A stretch of DNA of 64,000 bases from DASXHY01 sp035552155 (GTDB lineage: Bacteria > Verrucomicrobiota > Verrucomicrobiia > Limisphaerales > DASXHY01): assembly GCA_035552155.1 (NCBI GenBank), contig DASZLX010000035.1:1-64000 (forward strand). The letters are read 5' to 3'. Positions 17,205 to 28,379 of the stretch are shown piece by piece. A program made the translations under genes and the position numbers. The notes under the pieces were generated by a model. It had not been told where the DNA came from and did no database searches. It was given only the letters and a program-made list of their open reading frames with translations. The first letter of the stretch is position 1. Each line of letters opens with the position of its first letter.

Positions 17205-18224
17205 TTAAAACAACTTCTGCTGGTTTCCCGATGCCGGTTTCAGCCCCAGCTTCTTGTAACTTAACTCCGTCGCCACCCTGCCCTGCGCCGTGCGCTGGAG
17301 ATAACCCTCCATGATCAAATACGGTTCATAAACTTCTTCCAGTGTGTCCGGTTCCTCACCCACCGCCACCGCCAGCGAACTCACGCCCACCGGGCCGCCG
17401 CCGAATTTCACAATCACCGTTTCCAAAATCCGCTTGTCCATCTCATCCAGGCCGTTCTCGTCAATTTCCAGCATCGCCAGCGCCTTGTCGGCAATGGCCG
17501 CGGTAATCCGCCCTTCGCCCTTGACCTGCGCAAAGTCCCGCACGCGCCGCAAAAGATTATTCGAAATACGCGGCGTACCCCGGCTGCGTCGCGCAATTTC
17601 CCGCGCGCCGCGTTCTTCGATCTCGATGTCCAACAACCGCGCCGAACGAATCACGATTTTTTCCAACTGCTCCGAGTGATAATAGTCCAGCCGCTCGCGA
17701 ATCGGAAACCGCGTCAGCAACGGCGCCGTGAGCAACCCACTCCGCGTGGTCGCGCCAATCAGCGTGAACCGCGGCAAATTCAGCCGCACACTCCGCGCGT
17801 TCGGCCCCTGGTCGATGATGATGTCCAATTTAAAATCCTCCATCGCCGGATAAAGATATTCCTCGATGGTCTTTTGCAGGCGATGGATTTCATCGATGAA
17901 CAGCACGTCGCCCTCCTCCAAATTCGTCAAAAGCCCGGCCAGGTCGGCGGCCTTTTCGATGGTCGGGCCGCTGGTGCTTTTCATATTGGCGCCCATCGAC
18001 TTGGCGATGATGTTCGCAATCGTCGTTTTGCCCAGACCGGGCGGCCCGCTCAGCAGCAGGTGATCGATGGCCTCGCCGCGTTGTTTGGCGGCGGCGACGG
18101 TGATTTCCAGCCGTTCCTTGACCTTGGCCTGCCCCGTGAAATCGGAAAACAGGGAGGGCCGCAGGGTCATTTCCAGCGCGGCATCGGGCTTGGTCAAGAC
18201 ATCGGAAATCGGTCGCTCAGGCAT
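17205..18224 (-). CDS. ruvB: Holliday junction branch migration helicase RuvB
   Basis: 339 residues from the ATG at 18224, which gives the usual RuvB length; the open frame extends 28 codons further upstream to 18308 but that part is not RuvB-like. Visible motifs: Walker A GPPGLGKTT (60-68), Walker B DEIH (111-114), sensor/arginine-finger region GATTRSGLLTAPLLTRF, and the C-terminal winged helix with GGGPVGVSSLA, EEVYEPYLI and EGYLQRTAQGR. RuvB is the hexameric AAA+ motor that drives branch migration with RuvA in the cytoplasm. ruvA and ruvC are not in the window. It heads a probable two-gene operon with the hypothetical at 16645-17187. Confidence 0.95.
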   Translation of the reverse strand: MPERPISDVLTKPDAALEMTLRPSLFSDFTGQAKVKERLEITVAAAKQRGEAIDHLLLSGPPGLGKTTIANIIAKSMGANMKSTSGPTIEKAADLAGLLTNLEEGDVLFIDEIHRLQKTIEEYLYPAMEDFKLDIIIDQGPNARSVRLNLPRFTLIGATTRSGLLTAPLLTRFPIRERLDYYHSEQLEKIVIRSARLLDIEIEERGAREIARRSRGTPRISNNLLRRVRDFAQVKGEGRITAAIADKALAMLEIDENGLDEMDKRILETVIVKFGGGPVGVSSLAVAVGEEPDTLEEVYEPYLIMEGYLQRTAQGRVATELSYKKLGLKPASGNQQKLF

Positions 18225-18539
18225 CGCAGCCAAGATGGGGAAACACCCCGGAGCCGACAAGGGAAATTCCTGCAATGCTTTGCCGCGTGGACCCAAAACG
18301 GGGCGCAAAATTACGAATTGACGCTGGCCAGTCCTTTAACGAAACTGCCCGCGTTGCCGAAACCTTTATCTTCCGAAGGAATCTCGCAGTATTGCAACGG
18401 GACAGCGTCCTGCCCCCAATGCGGTTTGCGATCGGGCATCGACCAAAATCGCCGGCATTATTATACAATATCAGGTGAGAATCTGGCTAAAAAGGGTGGC
18501 AGTGAAACATGCCTTTGCTAGTCTCGCCCCGCAAAATGT
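18225..18539. other. Divergent intergenic region between ruvB and the pyrophosphatase gene
   Basis: No convincing gene. An AT-rich TTATACAAT stretch at 18461-18469 could be a -10 for the rightward pyrophosphatase gene, but no good -35 is seen at the right distance. Part of the region is covered by the untranslated upstream extension of the ruvB frame. Confidence 0.4.
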
Positions 18540-21092
<2,553 letters not shown>

Positions 21093-21102
21093 CAGTCGAT
21101 CC

Positions 21103-21285
21103 TTTAGAGCATTGACGGAAAAGATGTAGCGATGAGCAGCGAGGATTTTTGGTTTTTGGCGAGGCTTCGGCGAAGGAGCAGGTTTGAAAAACCCTGTGAC
21201 TGAGCCGAAACGACGCCAAAAATCAAAAAGACCGCTGTCCACCGATTCCGGCTCATCGCTACAGCTTTGATGGAAATGCTCTAGA
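21103..21285. repeat. 183-bp imperfect palindrome with terminal inverted repeats (MITE-like)
   Basis: Ends TTTAGAGCATT (21103-21113) and AATGCTCTAGA (21275-21285) are inverted repeats with one mismatch. Further inside, TGTAGCGATGAGC pairs with GCTCATCGCTACA and GGTTTTTGGCG with CGCCAAAAATC, so nearly the whole element can fold as one long hairpin. It has no coding capacity. It lies between the pyrophosphatase stop and its terminator. Confidence 0.6.
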
Positions 21286-21287
21286 CC

Positions 21288-21319
21288 GCCCTCCTGATGA
21301 AAATCAGGAGGGCTTTTTT
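21288..21319 (+). terminator. Rho-independent terminator after the pyrophosphatase gene
   Basis: Perfect 11-bp stem GCCCTCCTGAT (21288-21298) / ATCAGGAGGGC (21303-21313), GAAA loop, then TTTTTT. Classic intrinsic terminator for the + strand, about 195 bases after the hppA stop because of the palindromic element in between. Confidence 0.88.
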
Positions 21320-21374
21320 ATTTGAGAACGACCGCAAATCCTCTTTGGTAGGGCCGCGCATTGCGCCCCGAACC

Positions 21375-21398
21375 GGAGCGCCGACTTGCAGTCGGCTT
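21375..21398. repeat. Dispersed palindromic element, second copy
   Basis: Identical over 24 bases to 15044-15067 (starts GGAGCGCCGACTTGCAGTCG). Lies between the hppA terminator and the convergent ptsN-like gene. The rest of 21093-21470 holds only the MITE-like element and the terminator. Confidence 0.7.
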
Positions 21399-21470
21399 AC
21401 CCCTCGAAAACTCAACCAATCAAGTCAGACCAAGCCGGTTACAAATCCGCGCTCCCTAACGGTCAGGTCG

Positions 21471-21956
21471 TTACAACTTCGCTTCCGCATCCTTAATCAG
21501 CGCCAGCGCCTTCCTCGAACTATCCGCCGTGAGCAAATCCTGCCGCAATCTCGGGTCGCGCAACAAACGGCTCAGGCGCGCCAGCATCGACAGGTGTTCC
21601 GTGACCGTAGGCGCTACCAGCAGAAAGAATAATTTCGAAGGCACACCATCGATCGCGCCGAACGGAATGCCTTGGGCGCTCCGGCCAAAAACAATCACCG
21701 GCCGATCCACCAACCCCACCAGCGCATTACGCGCGTGCGGCAGAGCCACGCCATCGCCCACGCCCGTGCTGTGAAGTTGCTCGCGCTCGTGCAAGGCGCG
21801 CAGCAGCGTCTGCCGCGCCTCGGGCTGTTTCGCGATGGCGGCAATCTGGTTGACGAGTTCTTCGAGCACCGCCTCGCGGTCCGTGCTCTTCAATTCCATA
21901 TTGACGCTCGCCGGCGACATCAACTGGCTCAGGACAATGGGTCCGGGATTTTTCAT
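21471..21956 (-). CDS. ptsN: PTS EIIA-Ntr-type protein
   Basis: 161 residues. The active-site motif GVGDGVALPHAR has the phosphorylatable His at 74; upstream LVNQIAAIAK and LHEREQLHSTG, and downstream VIVFGRSAQGIPFGAIDGVPSKLFFLLVAP, follow the fructose/nitrogen EIIA domain along its whole length. Such stand-alone EIIA proteins take phosphate from NPr and regulate potassium, nitrogen or envelope functions in the cytoplasm rather than transporting sugar. No PTS permease, rpoN or HPr gene is nearby, which supports a regulatory role. The symbol is by domain; EIIA of a dispersed fructose system is an alternative. Confidence 0.8.
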   Translation of the reverse strand: MKNPGPIVLSQLMSPASVNMELKSTDREAVLEELVNQIAAIAKQPEARQTLLRALHEREQLHSTGVGDGVALPHARNALVGLVDRPVIVFGRSAQGIPFGAIDGVPSKLFFLLVAPTVTEHLSMLARLSRLLRDPRLRQDLLTADSSRKALALIKDAEAKL

Positions 21957-22130
21957 AGCCGGGAGAGTTTATGCGCACCGGCCTTTGCGGGAAGGAAAAT
22001 TTGCGGAGAAATGACCTTTCTGGAACGGCTTGCCAAATCGAAGCTCGCCGAACCGCGCGAATGAATCCATCCGCGTCCGCGACGCAGCGGCGCGACAGTC
22101 CTCGCCCGCCAACTTATAGCGAGCGAAGAC

Positions 22131-22206
22131 TGGTGGGCGCTGAGGGACTCGAACCCCCGACCTACTCGGTGTAAACGAGACGCGCTAACCACTGCGCCAA
22201 GCGCCC
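22131..22206 (-). tRNA. tRNA-Val (anticodon UAC), CCA encoded
   Basis: 76 nt on the minus strand. Acceptor arms GGGCGCT/AGCGCCC pair fully; D stem GCGC/GCGC; anticodon loop TTTACAC gives anticodon TAC; T arm GGGGG-TTCGAGT-CCCTC; discriminator A and an encoded CCA end (plus strand starts TGG at 22131). The anticodon stem has one mismatch at its outer pair (27-43, U-U). It reads GUA and, by wobble, GUG valine codons. Confidence 0.95.
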
Positions 22207-22362
22207 CACCGCGGACACAGTAGGCATCCCGCGACGCTTTGACAAGGTAAGGAGTGAAATTCCTCGCAGCCTTTGACGGGGATTTCTCCGGAACTTGGAA
22301 TTTGGAACTTTCCGCTCCCCACCGCCGCCGAATCCCTACTTGAATTTCCACCGGCCCGTTCT

Positions 22363-23088
22363 ATGCTTCCCTCGGTAATGCAAAAAGGCCGTCGCACTTG
22401 GAATAGCATCGATGAAATGCGCAAAGCCGCGGAGGAAGGCGACGCGCAGGCACAATGTTACCTCGGCGTCTCCTACCAGAACGGCCAGGGCTTGCAGCAG
22501 GATTACAACGAGGCGGTCAAATGGTTTAGAAAATCCGCCGACCAAAACGATTCCGTCGCGCAATGCTACCTGGGTGTCTGCTACCAGGCCGGCCTGGGAG
22601 TCCCGCAGGAATATGGCCAGGCCGCCAAGTGGTTCCGCGAAGCCGCCGAGCAGGGCGATCCCGCAGCGCAATTTAATCTCGGAGTTCTCTACGAGACCGG
22701 CCAGGGCGTGCCTCAAAACTATGCCGAAGCCGTCAAGTGGTATCATTCGGCGGCTGAACAGGGCGAACCGCAGGCCCAATTCAACCTCGGCGTCTTCTAC
22801 GAGCAGGGACACGTCGTTCCGCAAAATTTTCCCGAAGCCGTCAAGTGGTATCGCCTCGCCGCCGAGCAGGAAGTCGCCCCCGCCCAGTGCAATCTCGGGC
22901 TCTGTTACCAGACAGGCCGCGGCGTGCAGCAGAATACTGCCGAAGCGGTCCGATGGTTCATTCGCGCCGCGCGGCAGGGTGACAAAACCGCGCAACACAA
23001 TCTCGGTGTTCATTACGCCACGATCGAAGCCGCCGAACCCGTCGTGGAAATCGACGAAGATGTCGATTCGGAACAATTGCCCCGGTAG
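22363..23088 (+). CDS. Sel1-repeat (TPR-like) protein
   Basis: 241 residues from the ATG at 22363 (an ATG at 22378 is equally possible; the open frame extends left to 22273 but that part is poor in protein signal). Six near-perfect Sel1 repeats of 36 residues occupy most of the protein, each with the pattern AAEQGxxxAQxNLGxxYxxGxGVxQNxxEAVKWYxx (for example AQFNLGVLYETGQGVPQNY). The tail is acidic (VVEIDEDVDSEQ). No signal peptide is clear. Sel1 proteins are protein-interaction scaffolds; partners here are unknown. It lies just upstream of the response regulator/metallo-beta-lactamase gene on the same strand (65 bases), which could be a partner. Confidence 0.85.
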   Translation: MLPSVMQKGRRTWNSIDEMRKAAEEGDAQAQCYLGVSYQNGQGLQQDYNEAVKWFRKSADQNDSVAQCYLGVCYQAGLGVPQEYGQAAKWFREAAEQGDPAAQFNLGVLYETGQGVPQNYAEAVKWYHSAAEQGEPQAQFNLGVFYEQGHVVPQNFPEAVKWYRLAAEQEVAPAQCNLGLCYQTGRGVQQNTAEAVRWFIRAARQGDKTAQHNLGVHYATIEAAEPVVEIDEDVDSEQLPR

Positions 23089-23153
23089 CGGCAAAGAAGA
23101 TTTGCCAAATCAATCATCCACCCCTGCGCTCAGGAACGAGTGAAATACCCGGC

Positions 23154-24473
23154 ATGAAAACCGTCCTTATCATCGACGACGATGCGGATTGCCGCCGGGT
23201 CTTCGGCGCGGTGCTCAATCAATACGGCTGGCAGGTCCTGCACGCCGGCAACGGTGATGAAGGAATCGAACTCGCGCGCCAGCATCGGCCCAGCGTCGTG
23301 TTGTGCGACCTGCTGATGCCCCGCGTCAACGGCTTCAAGGTATGCCGGGAATTGCGCGCGGACGCCACTTTGCGGCAGATGGGAATCGTGGTCACTTCCG
23401 GCCGGAATTTCGAGGCAGACCGCCGCGCCGCCATCGAGGCCGGCGCTGATGATTTTCTTCCCAAGCCGGTCGAAGCCAATCGGCTGGTCGCCGCTCTCGC
23501 GCGATTTGATGTCGACGACGTCCCGCCCGCTCCCGAAAAACCGCTCGAGGCGCCCACGCGAATTTCCGGCGTGCCCCGCTTGAAATTCTGGGGCGTGCGC
23601 GGCTCGACACCTGCGCCGGGTCCGGGAACCGTGGAATACGGCGGCAACACCTCGTGCATAGAGATTCGCGCCAAGGGCGAGCTGATTATCCTGGACGCTG
23701 GCACCGGCCTGCGTTTGCTGGGCCGCCAATTGGCCGAGGAATTCAAGGACCAGCCGCTGAACGTCACCATTCTGCTCACTCACACGCATTGGGACCACAT
23801 CCAGGGCCTCCCGTTTTTTCAGCCCGTTTATCAGCCACAGAACCGGGTGCGAATTCTCGGCTACGAAGGAGCGCGCAACGGCCTCAGCAGCGTGCTTTCC
23901 AACCAGATGGAGAATCCGTTTTTTCCCATCACCCTCCGCGAATTGCCGGCGAACCTGCAAATCGAGGAGTTGAAAGAAATGAAATTCTCGGTCGGCCGTG
24001 TCCGGGTCGAAAGCTGTTTCGCCAATCATCCCGGAATTTGCGTCGGCTACCGCCTTTTCACCGGGGAAGCTTCTATCGCTTATTTTCCGGACAACGAACC
24101 GCAGTACGTTGCCAATGGTGCGGACTCAAAAGCCTCGCTCGAATACGCCCAGGGGCAGGAGCGGAGGATCATCAGCTTCCTGCGCGGCGTGGACATCCTC
24201 ATCATGGACACTCAATACGACCGCGAGGAATACCAACGGCACAAAGGCTGGGGCCATGCCTGCCTCGACGACGTCGTCGCCCTCGCGCTCAAATCCGAAG
24301 TGAAAAAACTCTTCCTCTTTCATCACGACCCCGATCACGACGACGCCAAAATTTCCGAGATGACCGCCTACGCCCGCAAGCTGGTCAAGGCCCAGAACGG
24401 AAAACTGCAGGTGGAAGCCGCGCGTGAAGGATTGGTCATCGAACTCGCCGGCGTCGGCCAGGTCGTGCGATAA
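23154..24473 (+). CDS. Response regulator fused to a metallo-beta-lactamase-fold hydrolase
   Basis: 439 residues. Residues 1-120 are a receiver domain: acidic pocket D8-D10, phospho-acceptor D52 (VVLCDLLMP), T81/S82 and K104 (FLPKP). After a proline-rich linker, residues about 142-435 are a metallo-beta-lactamase fold: FWGVRGSTPAPGP, GGNTSC, LDAGTG, and the zinc motif HTHWDH (211-216), later YFPDNEP, a TQYDREEY region, GWGHA and LFHHDPDHDD. The opening GVRGS...GGNTSC...LDAGTG is shared with PhnP/cyclic-nucleotide phosphodiesterase-like members. Inferred: a phosphorylation-controlled phosphodiesterase, possibly acting on a nucleotide second messenger. No histidine kinase is adjacent. Domain calls are firm, substrate is not. 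Confidence 0.85.
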   Translation: MKTVLIIDDDADCRRVFGAVLNQYGWQVLHAGNGDEGIELARQHRPSVVLCDLLMPRVNGFKVCRELRADATLRQMGIVVTSGRNFEADRRAAIEAGADDFLPKPVEANRLVAALARFDVDDVPPAPEKPLEAPTRISGVPRLKFWGVRGSTPAPGPGTVEYGGNTSCIEIRAKGELIILDAGTGLRLLGRQLAEEFKDQPLNVTILLTHTHWDHIQGLPFFQPVYQPQNRVRILGYEGARNGLSSVLSNQMENPFFPITLRELPANLQIEELKEMKFSVGRVRVESCFANHPGICVGYRLFTGEASIAYFPDNEPQYVANGADSKASLEYAQGQERRIISFLRGVDILIMDTQYDREEYQRHKGWGHACLDDVVALALKSEVKKLFLFHHDPDHDDAKISEMTAYARKLVKAQNGKLQVEAAREGLVIELAGVGQVVR

Positions 24474-24477
24474 AAAT

Positions 24478-24500
24478 GGGAGCGCCGACGTCTCGCCGGC
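24478..24500. repeat. Dispersed palindromic element (GGGAGCGCCGACGTCTCGCC type)
   Basis: Close to the element at 320-359 in sequence and starting with the same GGGAGCGCCG head. Lies in the 38-base gap between convergent genes. Confidence 0.55.
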
Positions 24501-24511
24501 TCGCCGCGCCG

Positions 24512-25756
24512 TCATTTCGAATAAATAACCGAATCGAAAAACGCCTCCATCTTCGCCGCATACGGCACGCCGTATTTGGCAAAAGTGGCCTTCGTTTCCG
24601 CGTCCGGTTTCCAATCGAAAAACGCATGGCTCGCCCCCTCCACCTGGACGTATTCCGCCCTCTGCCCCGCGGCTTTCAAAGCATCCGCGTAACCCCGCAC
24701 TTCTTCGTCCCGGATCAAAGGATCCTGGCTTCCGCGCAACAAAAATTGCGGCACCCCCCGCTCTTTTATATTCGGAATGTGGTCCTCGGGCGCAATCGCC
24801 TTCACCGCTGCCATCGATGCATTTGTTCCCTCGACCCGCGCCAGTGCGCGATCGGAAAAAACTCCGTAACTCGGCGCTGAAACCTTAATAGCCTCCGTTA
24901 TTTCCCGGCGAACCTGCTCGATTGATTTCCCGGCCGGCATGTAAGTCGGCTTGAATTGATACACGCCTTCCTTCACGCCGAACCCGCCGTCGCCAATCTC
25001 TCCCATCATATCGATGGCCGCCGCCGACAAATGCCCGCCGGCACTATCGCCCGTCACCGCCATGCGCGTCGGGTCCGCGCCGTATTCCTTCGCATGTTCC
25101 TGGATGTGCGCAATGGCTCCGTAAACATCGCCAATGATGTCCGCCATCGTGTTCGGATTCTTGTCGCCGTCGTGCGTGCCGATCCAACGGTAATCAATGC
25201 TGAACACCACGTATTTCCCCCCGCGCACCAATTCGCGCGCCAGTCCGCGCATGATGTCTTCGGTATTAAACACCCAGCCGCCGCCGTGAATAATCACGAT
25301 GCACGGCAAATTCTTCGCCCCATCCGGCGAGTACACATCATACTTCAATTTCTTCACGCCCGGCTGCGCGTAGACCACATCCTGAATCACCTTGAACCCC
25401 TCCAAAGCTTTCTTCTCGATGAACGAACCGCCGATTTGCCTATCCTGGTCAATCACCACCTGGAAGTGCGGCGTCGGCGATTCAAAATAAGCCGGAAACC
25501 AGGGGCCCTTCCCCGTGTAGTAGCCGCTATCCAGCGCATAACCGCCCGCCGGCGTCAACGTCACGTTCAGGATCGTGTCCGCCGCCACTTTCCCATCCGC
25601 CGGAACAGGTGGAGCAATGACAATATTTCCGTTATCCGGCTTCACGACTGTCACGTCGAACATTTTTGGAGAAGTCGTTTGTGCCACTGCTAAAAAGGGA
25701 ATTGCGAGAAGACCAGCCGCCACGATGCCGAGAGCGTGTCGCATTGATGTAATCAT
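24512..25756 (-). CDS. Exported alpha/beta hydrolase (BD-FAE/esterase-lipase type)
   Basis: 414 residues from the ATG at 25756 (alternatives 25801 and 25744); all give a signal peptide (LGIVAAGLLAIPFLAVAQ). Residues about 30-130 form a beta-rich segment without known motif. The hydrolase domain follows: oxyanion motif HGGGW, nucleophile elbow GDSAGGH, acid in RGSQDPLI and catalytic His in EGASHAFFDW, the order of the HSL/BD-FAE carboxylesterases. It probably deacylates plant polysaccharides or other esters outside the cytoplasm. Single gene; fits the carbohydrate-degrading profile of the window. Confidence 0.85.
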   Translation of the reverse strand: MITSMRHALGIVAAGLLAIPFLAVAQTTSPKMFDVTVVKPDNGNIVIAPPVPADGKVAADTILNVTLTPAGGYALDSGYYTGKGPWFPAYFESPTPHFQVVIDQDRQIGGSFIEKKALEGFKVIQDVVYAQPGVKKLKYDVYSPDGAKNLPCIVIIHGGGWVFNTEDIMRGLARELVRGGKYVVFSIDYRWIGTHDGDKNPNTMADIIGDVYGAIAHIQEHAKEYGADPTRMAVTGDSAGGHLSAAAIDMMGEIGDGGFGVKEGVYQFKPTYMPAGKSIEQVRREITEAIKVSAPSYGVFSDRALARVEGTNASMAAVKAIAPEDHIPNIKERGVPQFLLRGSQDPLIRDEEVRGYADALKAAGQRAEYVQVEGASHAFFDWKPDAETKATFAKYGVPYAAKMEAFFDSVIYSK

Positions 25757-25844
25757 AATGTGTGGATGTTTGAGCGGGAGCGTCCGCGCCGCTATATTCA
25801 TCAGAATCCGCGCCGCGCTTCAACGCAAAACTGGCGAGCGACCC

Positions 25845-25880
25845 GGAGCGCGGCTGTGCTGAAAGCCAGCCGCAGCAGCG
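25845..25880. repeat. Dispersed hairpin element (GCGGCTG/CAGCCGC type)
   Basis: GCGGCTG and CAGCCGC form a 7-bp stem enclosing TGCTGAAAGC, in which GCT and AGC can extend it. The stem and loop are identical to those at 54545-54578; related copies at 34246 and 34331. Starts with GGAGCGC like the other elements of the window. Confidence 0.65.
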
Positions 25881-25964
25881 TGAAAAATTCAATGACTATC
25901 GGAAACACCGGATTCGCCCTGCCACTCCGCCCGGTCAGCAAAACAGCCGCGGGGAATTTCCCTG

Positions 25965-27128
25965 TCACTTCACAAACAAAATCACCAAATCCACCACGAA
26001 CAACAACACGATCGTCACTTCCAAAATCAGCATCCATCGATTTATCCGGTCGTGGCTCAACAATTGATACAGGTCGTCCAGCGTTTTCAATTTTCCATCC
26101 AGCGTCTTGTGCCAATCGGTGAGATGAAAACGCGCTGAGATATTTTCGTAAATGCGCGCCAGGTGCCAATCGCCGAAAAATTTCGTGATGTTGGACAGTT
26201 CATCGCTGAAGCGCGCCAGGTCGATGCGCAATTCCCGCAGTTCGCGCAACGTGTTCGCGCGGCCCCGCGCCGGATGCGAGGTCAAATCGCGATACGAACG
26301 CTCCAGGGCGCTGTCCAGGATGCGATCGTAAGCTTCCAGTTCGGCCAGTTGCAGGTTCGCCAGTTCCATCACGTAGAGCGTCTCATCAAAATTCTGCCGT
26401 TGATCAATGATGAGCGCTGCGTCCCAATCCACCACCACCAGGTCGTGCTCGTAATAACTCAGGTAACGCCCGGTCGATTCGTCGGCTTCCTGCCGGGAGA
26501 GGTGGTCGATGTCCGGCTCCTGGGTCAGCAGCGAGGCCACCGGGCGGCGGTTTGCCCGCCACCACTGCTCCGCGTTCAACGGCGCGCCGCCATCGGAAAT
26601 CAACGGCGATTCGATGCAGAAAACCGTGTAGGCCTCCTCCTCCGCGAGTTGGGGCACGGGCCGGATGTAATAAGGCTTCAATTCACTCCGCACTTCCTCC
26701 GCCAGCCGGCGCACTTCCTCGTGCAGCGAACCGTTGGTGAATTGCAAATCATGATAACCCACCAGGTCCTCGATGCGTTCAACTTCAAACGGCACGCGAA
26801 TGGTGATGCTGATGGCGCCCACCGGCAGAAGTTTCACCACGCGCTCCACGCGCAACGGCCCGCCGGGCCCGATGCGTTCCAGTGGAGGCAGGCGGACCAT
26901 CTGTGGGCGATAAAAAAACAAGTGACGCGGGCTCCGCTTGCTCGCATCCACAACGAATTGCGCCACGGATTGCCCGAGCAATTCGCGCACCGGCTGCCGG
27001 ACCATCTCGTAGGCCACGTCAAAAGCGTAGATATAAACCACCTCGCCTTTGTATCCGCGCGCCCGGCTGGGCGGCGATGCCGACTTGCGCTCCACGCTCT
27101 TTTTAAGCTGTTCGATGGCCGAAACCAT
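25965..27128 (-). CDS. RMD1/YagE-like (DUF155-type) protein with C-terminal membrane anchor
   Basis: 387 residues, soluble until a single C-terminal membrane span (about 365-386, WMLILEVTIVLLFVVDLVIL). A cluster of features resembles the RMD1/YagE family: a central HDLVVVDWDAALIID segment, a helical region with many charged residues (LRELRELRIDLARFSDEL), and a last hairpin of KTLDGKLKTLDDLYQLLSHDRINRWM leading straight into the span, where family members have a similar helix-LEWIIIxLI end. Eukaryotic members act in mitochondrial translation; bacterial role is unknown. I am moderately sure of the family, based on the C-terminal architecture more than on sequence identity. Confidence 0.55.
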   Translation of the reverse strand: MVSAIEQLKKSVERKSASPPSRARGYKGEVVYIYAFDVAYEMVRQPVRELLGQSVAQFVVDASKRSPRHLFFYRPQMVRLPPLERIGPGGPLRVERVVKLLPVGAISITIRVPFEVERIEDLVGYHDLQFTNGSLHEEVRRLAEEVRSELKPYYIRPVPQLAEEEAYTVFCIESPLISDGGAPLNAEQWWRANRRPVASLLTQEPDIDHLSRQEADESTGRYLSYYEHDLVVVDWDAALIIDQRQNFDETLYVMELANLQLAELEAYDRILDSALERSYRDLTSHPARGRANTLRELRELRIDLARFSDELSNITKFFGDWHLARIYENISARFHLTDWHKTLDGKLKTLDDLYQLLSHDRINRWMLILEVTIVLLFVVDLVILFVK

Positions 27129-27332
27129 GCCCCCAATCTACCCCACAGTGGCAGGCCTGTCTAAACGCCGAAAATGCCCATAAAACAGGGCGAAAAAGGA
27201 GAAAATCGAAAGAAATGGTGGGCGGGTCACCCCGTGCGCGCCGTCGGTTGAGTTACCCCAAACGGTGCCCACGGAATGGCGCGCCCAAAATAGTAACTCT
27301 TTACCTCTGAGCCTCCGTGGCAAAAACGGGCC

Positions 27333-28379
27333 TTACCCCACCGAAAACCGGTGAACCGTTGTCGTCCGATATTTCTCGCCCGGACGCAGAATGGTTGAAG
27401 GGAAATTGGGATGATTCACCGAATCGGGAAAGTGCTGGGTCTCGAGGCAAAAGCCACCATGTCTGCCATAGACGCTGCCGCCCTTGCCGCGCGTCTCTTC
27501 CAGAAAATTCCCGGTGTAAAGTTGGATGCCCGGCTGGTCGGTCAGCACTTCCATCACCCGCCCGGATTTTGGCTCGAACACGCGCGCCGCCAGCACCATT
27601 TTGCCGTCGTTATTCAAAACGAAATTATGATCGTAACCGCGATGCGGCTGGTCCAGCAGCTTCCCAATATGCCGGCCGATCGCTTTCGGCTCGGTGAAAT
27701 CCAGCGCCGTGCCCTGAACGGATTTGATTTCGCCAGTGGGTATCAGCGTGTCGTCGCTCGGCGTAAACTCTTTCGCGTTCACCATCAACTCATGGCCCAT
27801 GACATCGCCGCTGCCGGCCAGGTTGAAGTAACTGTGGTTCGTCAAATTGATGAGCGTGGCCTGGTCCGTCTCGGCCTCATAATCAATCCGTACCTCGTTC
27901 TTGTCCGTCACTGTGTAAGTGACGAGCATTTTCAAAGTGCCCGGATAATTTTCCTGCCCGTCCGGACTGATATAACTCAGCTTCAATGCCGGCGCGTCTT
28001 TGGACTCCACCGCCACTGCCTTCCACGCCACCTTATCGAAACCCTTCAAGCCACCGTGCAGGTGGTTGGGACCATTGTTGATCGCCAGGGAATACGTTTT
28101 TCCGTCCAGCGTGAATTTACCCTTCGCGATGCGATTGGCAAAACGGCCCACGATCGTTCCAAAAAACGCCTTGTTCGCCGTGAGGTATTGGGGAAAATTA
28201 TCAAAGCCAAGAACGACGTCGCCGTCCTTGCCATTTTTATCCGGTGTGTGGAGCTCGGTAATGATGCCGCCGTAATTGATAATCTTGCAAGTGATGTCAC
28301 CGCCGGACAGCGTGAATTGCTCGACGGCCGAGCCGTCGGGCAGGTTCCCGAATTTCGATTTGATTATTTTTCCCGACAT
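27333..28379 (-). CDS. galM: Aldose 1-epimerase (mutarotase)
   Basis: 348 residues, normal for GalM. Visible: GTIVGRFANRI, NNGPNHLHGG (binding His at 106), the catalytic acid His182 in NHSYFNL, and the catalytic base Glu313 in FCLETQHFPDS followed by FPSTILRPGEKY. No signal peptide, so cytoplasmic. It interconverts the anomers of galactose or glucose. It is the last gene of an operon with a small membrane protein (which ends one base before this start) and an SSS-family symporter, close to a beta-galactosidase gene, so it presumably handles beta-D-galactose released from galactosides. Confidence 0.95.
   Translation of the reverse strand: MSGKIIKSKFGNLPDGSAVEQFTLSGGDITCKIINYGGIITELHTPDKNGKDGDVVLGFDNFPQYLTANKAFFGTIVGRFANRIAKGKFTLDGKTYSLAINNGPNHLHGGLKGFDKVAWKAVAVESKDAPALKLSYISPDGQENYPGTLKMLVTYTVTDKNEVRIDYEAETDQATLINLTNHSYFNLAGSGDVMGHELMVNAKEFTPSDDTLIPTGEIKSVQGTALDFTEPKAIGRHIGKLLDQPHRGYDHNFVLNNDGKMVLAARVFEPKSGRVMEVLTDQPGIQLYTGNFLEETRGKGGSVYGRHGGFCLETQHFPDSVNHPNFPSTILRPGEKYRTTTVHRFSVG

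Noticed and set aside
18225..18308. Upstream extension of ruvB (28 codons)
   Set aside because: Not RuvB-like; the start at 18224 gives the family length.
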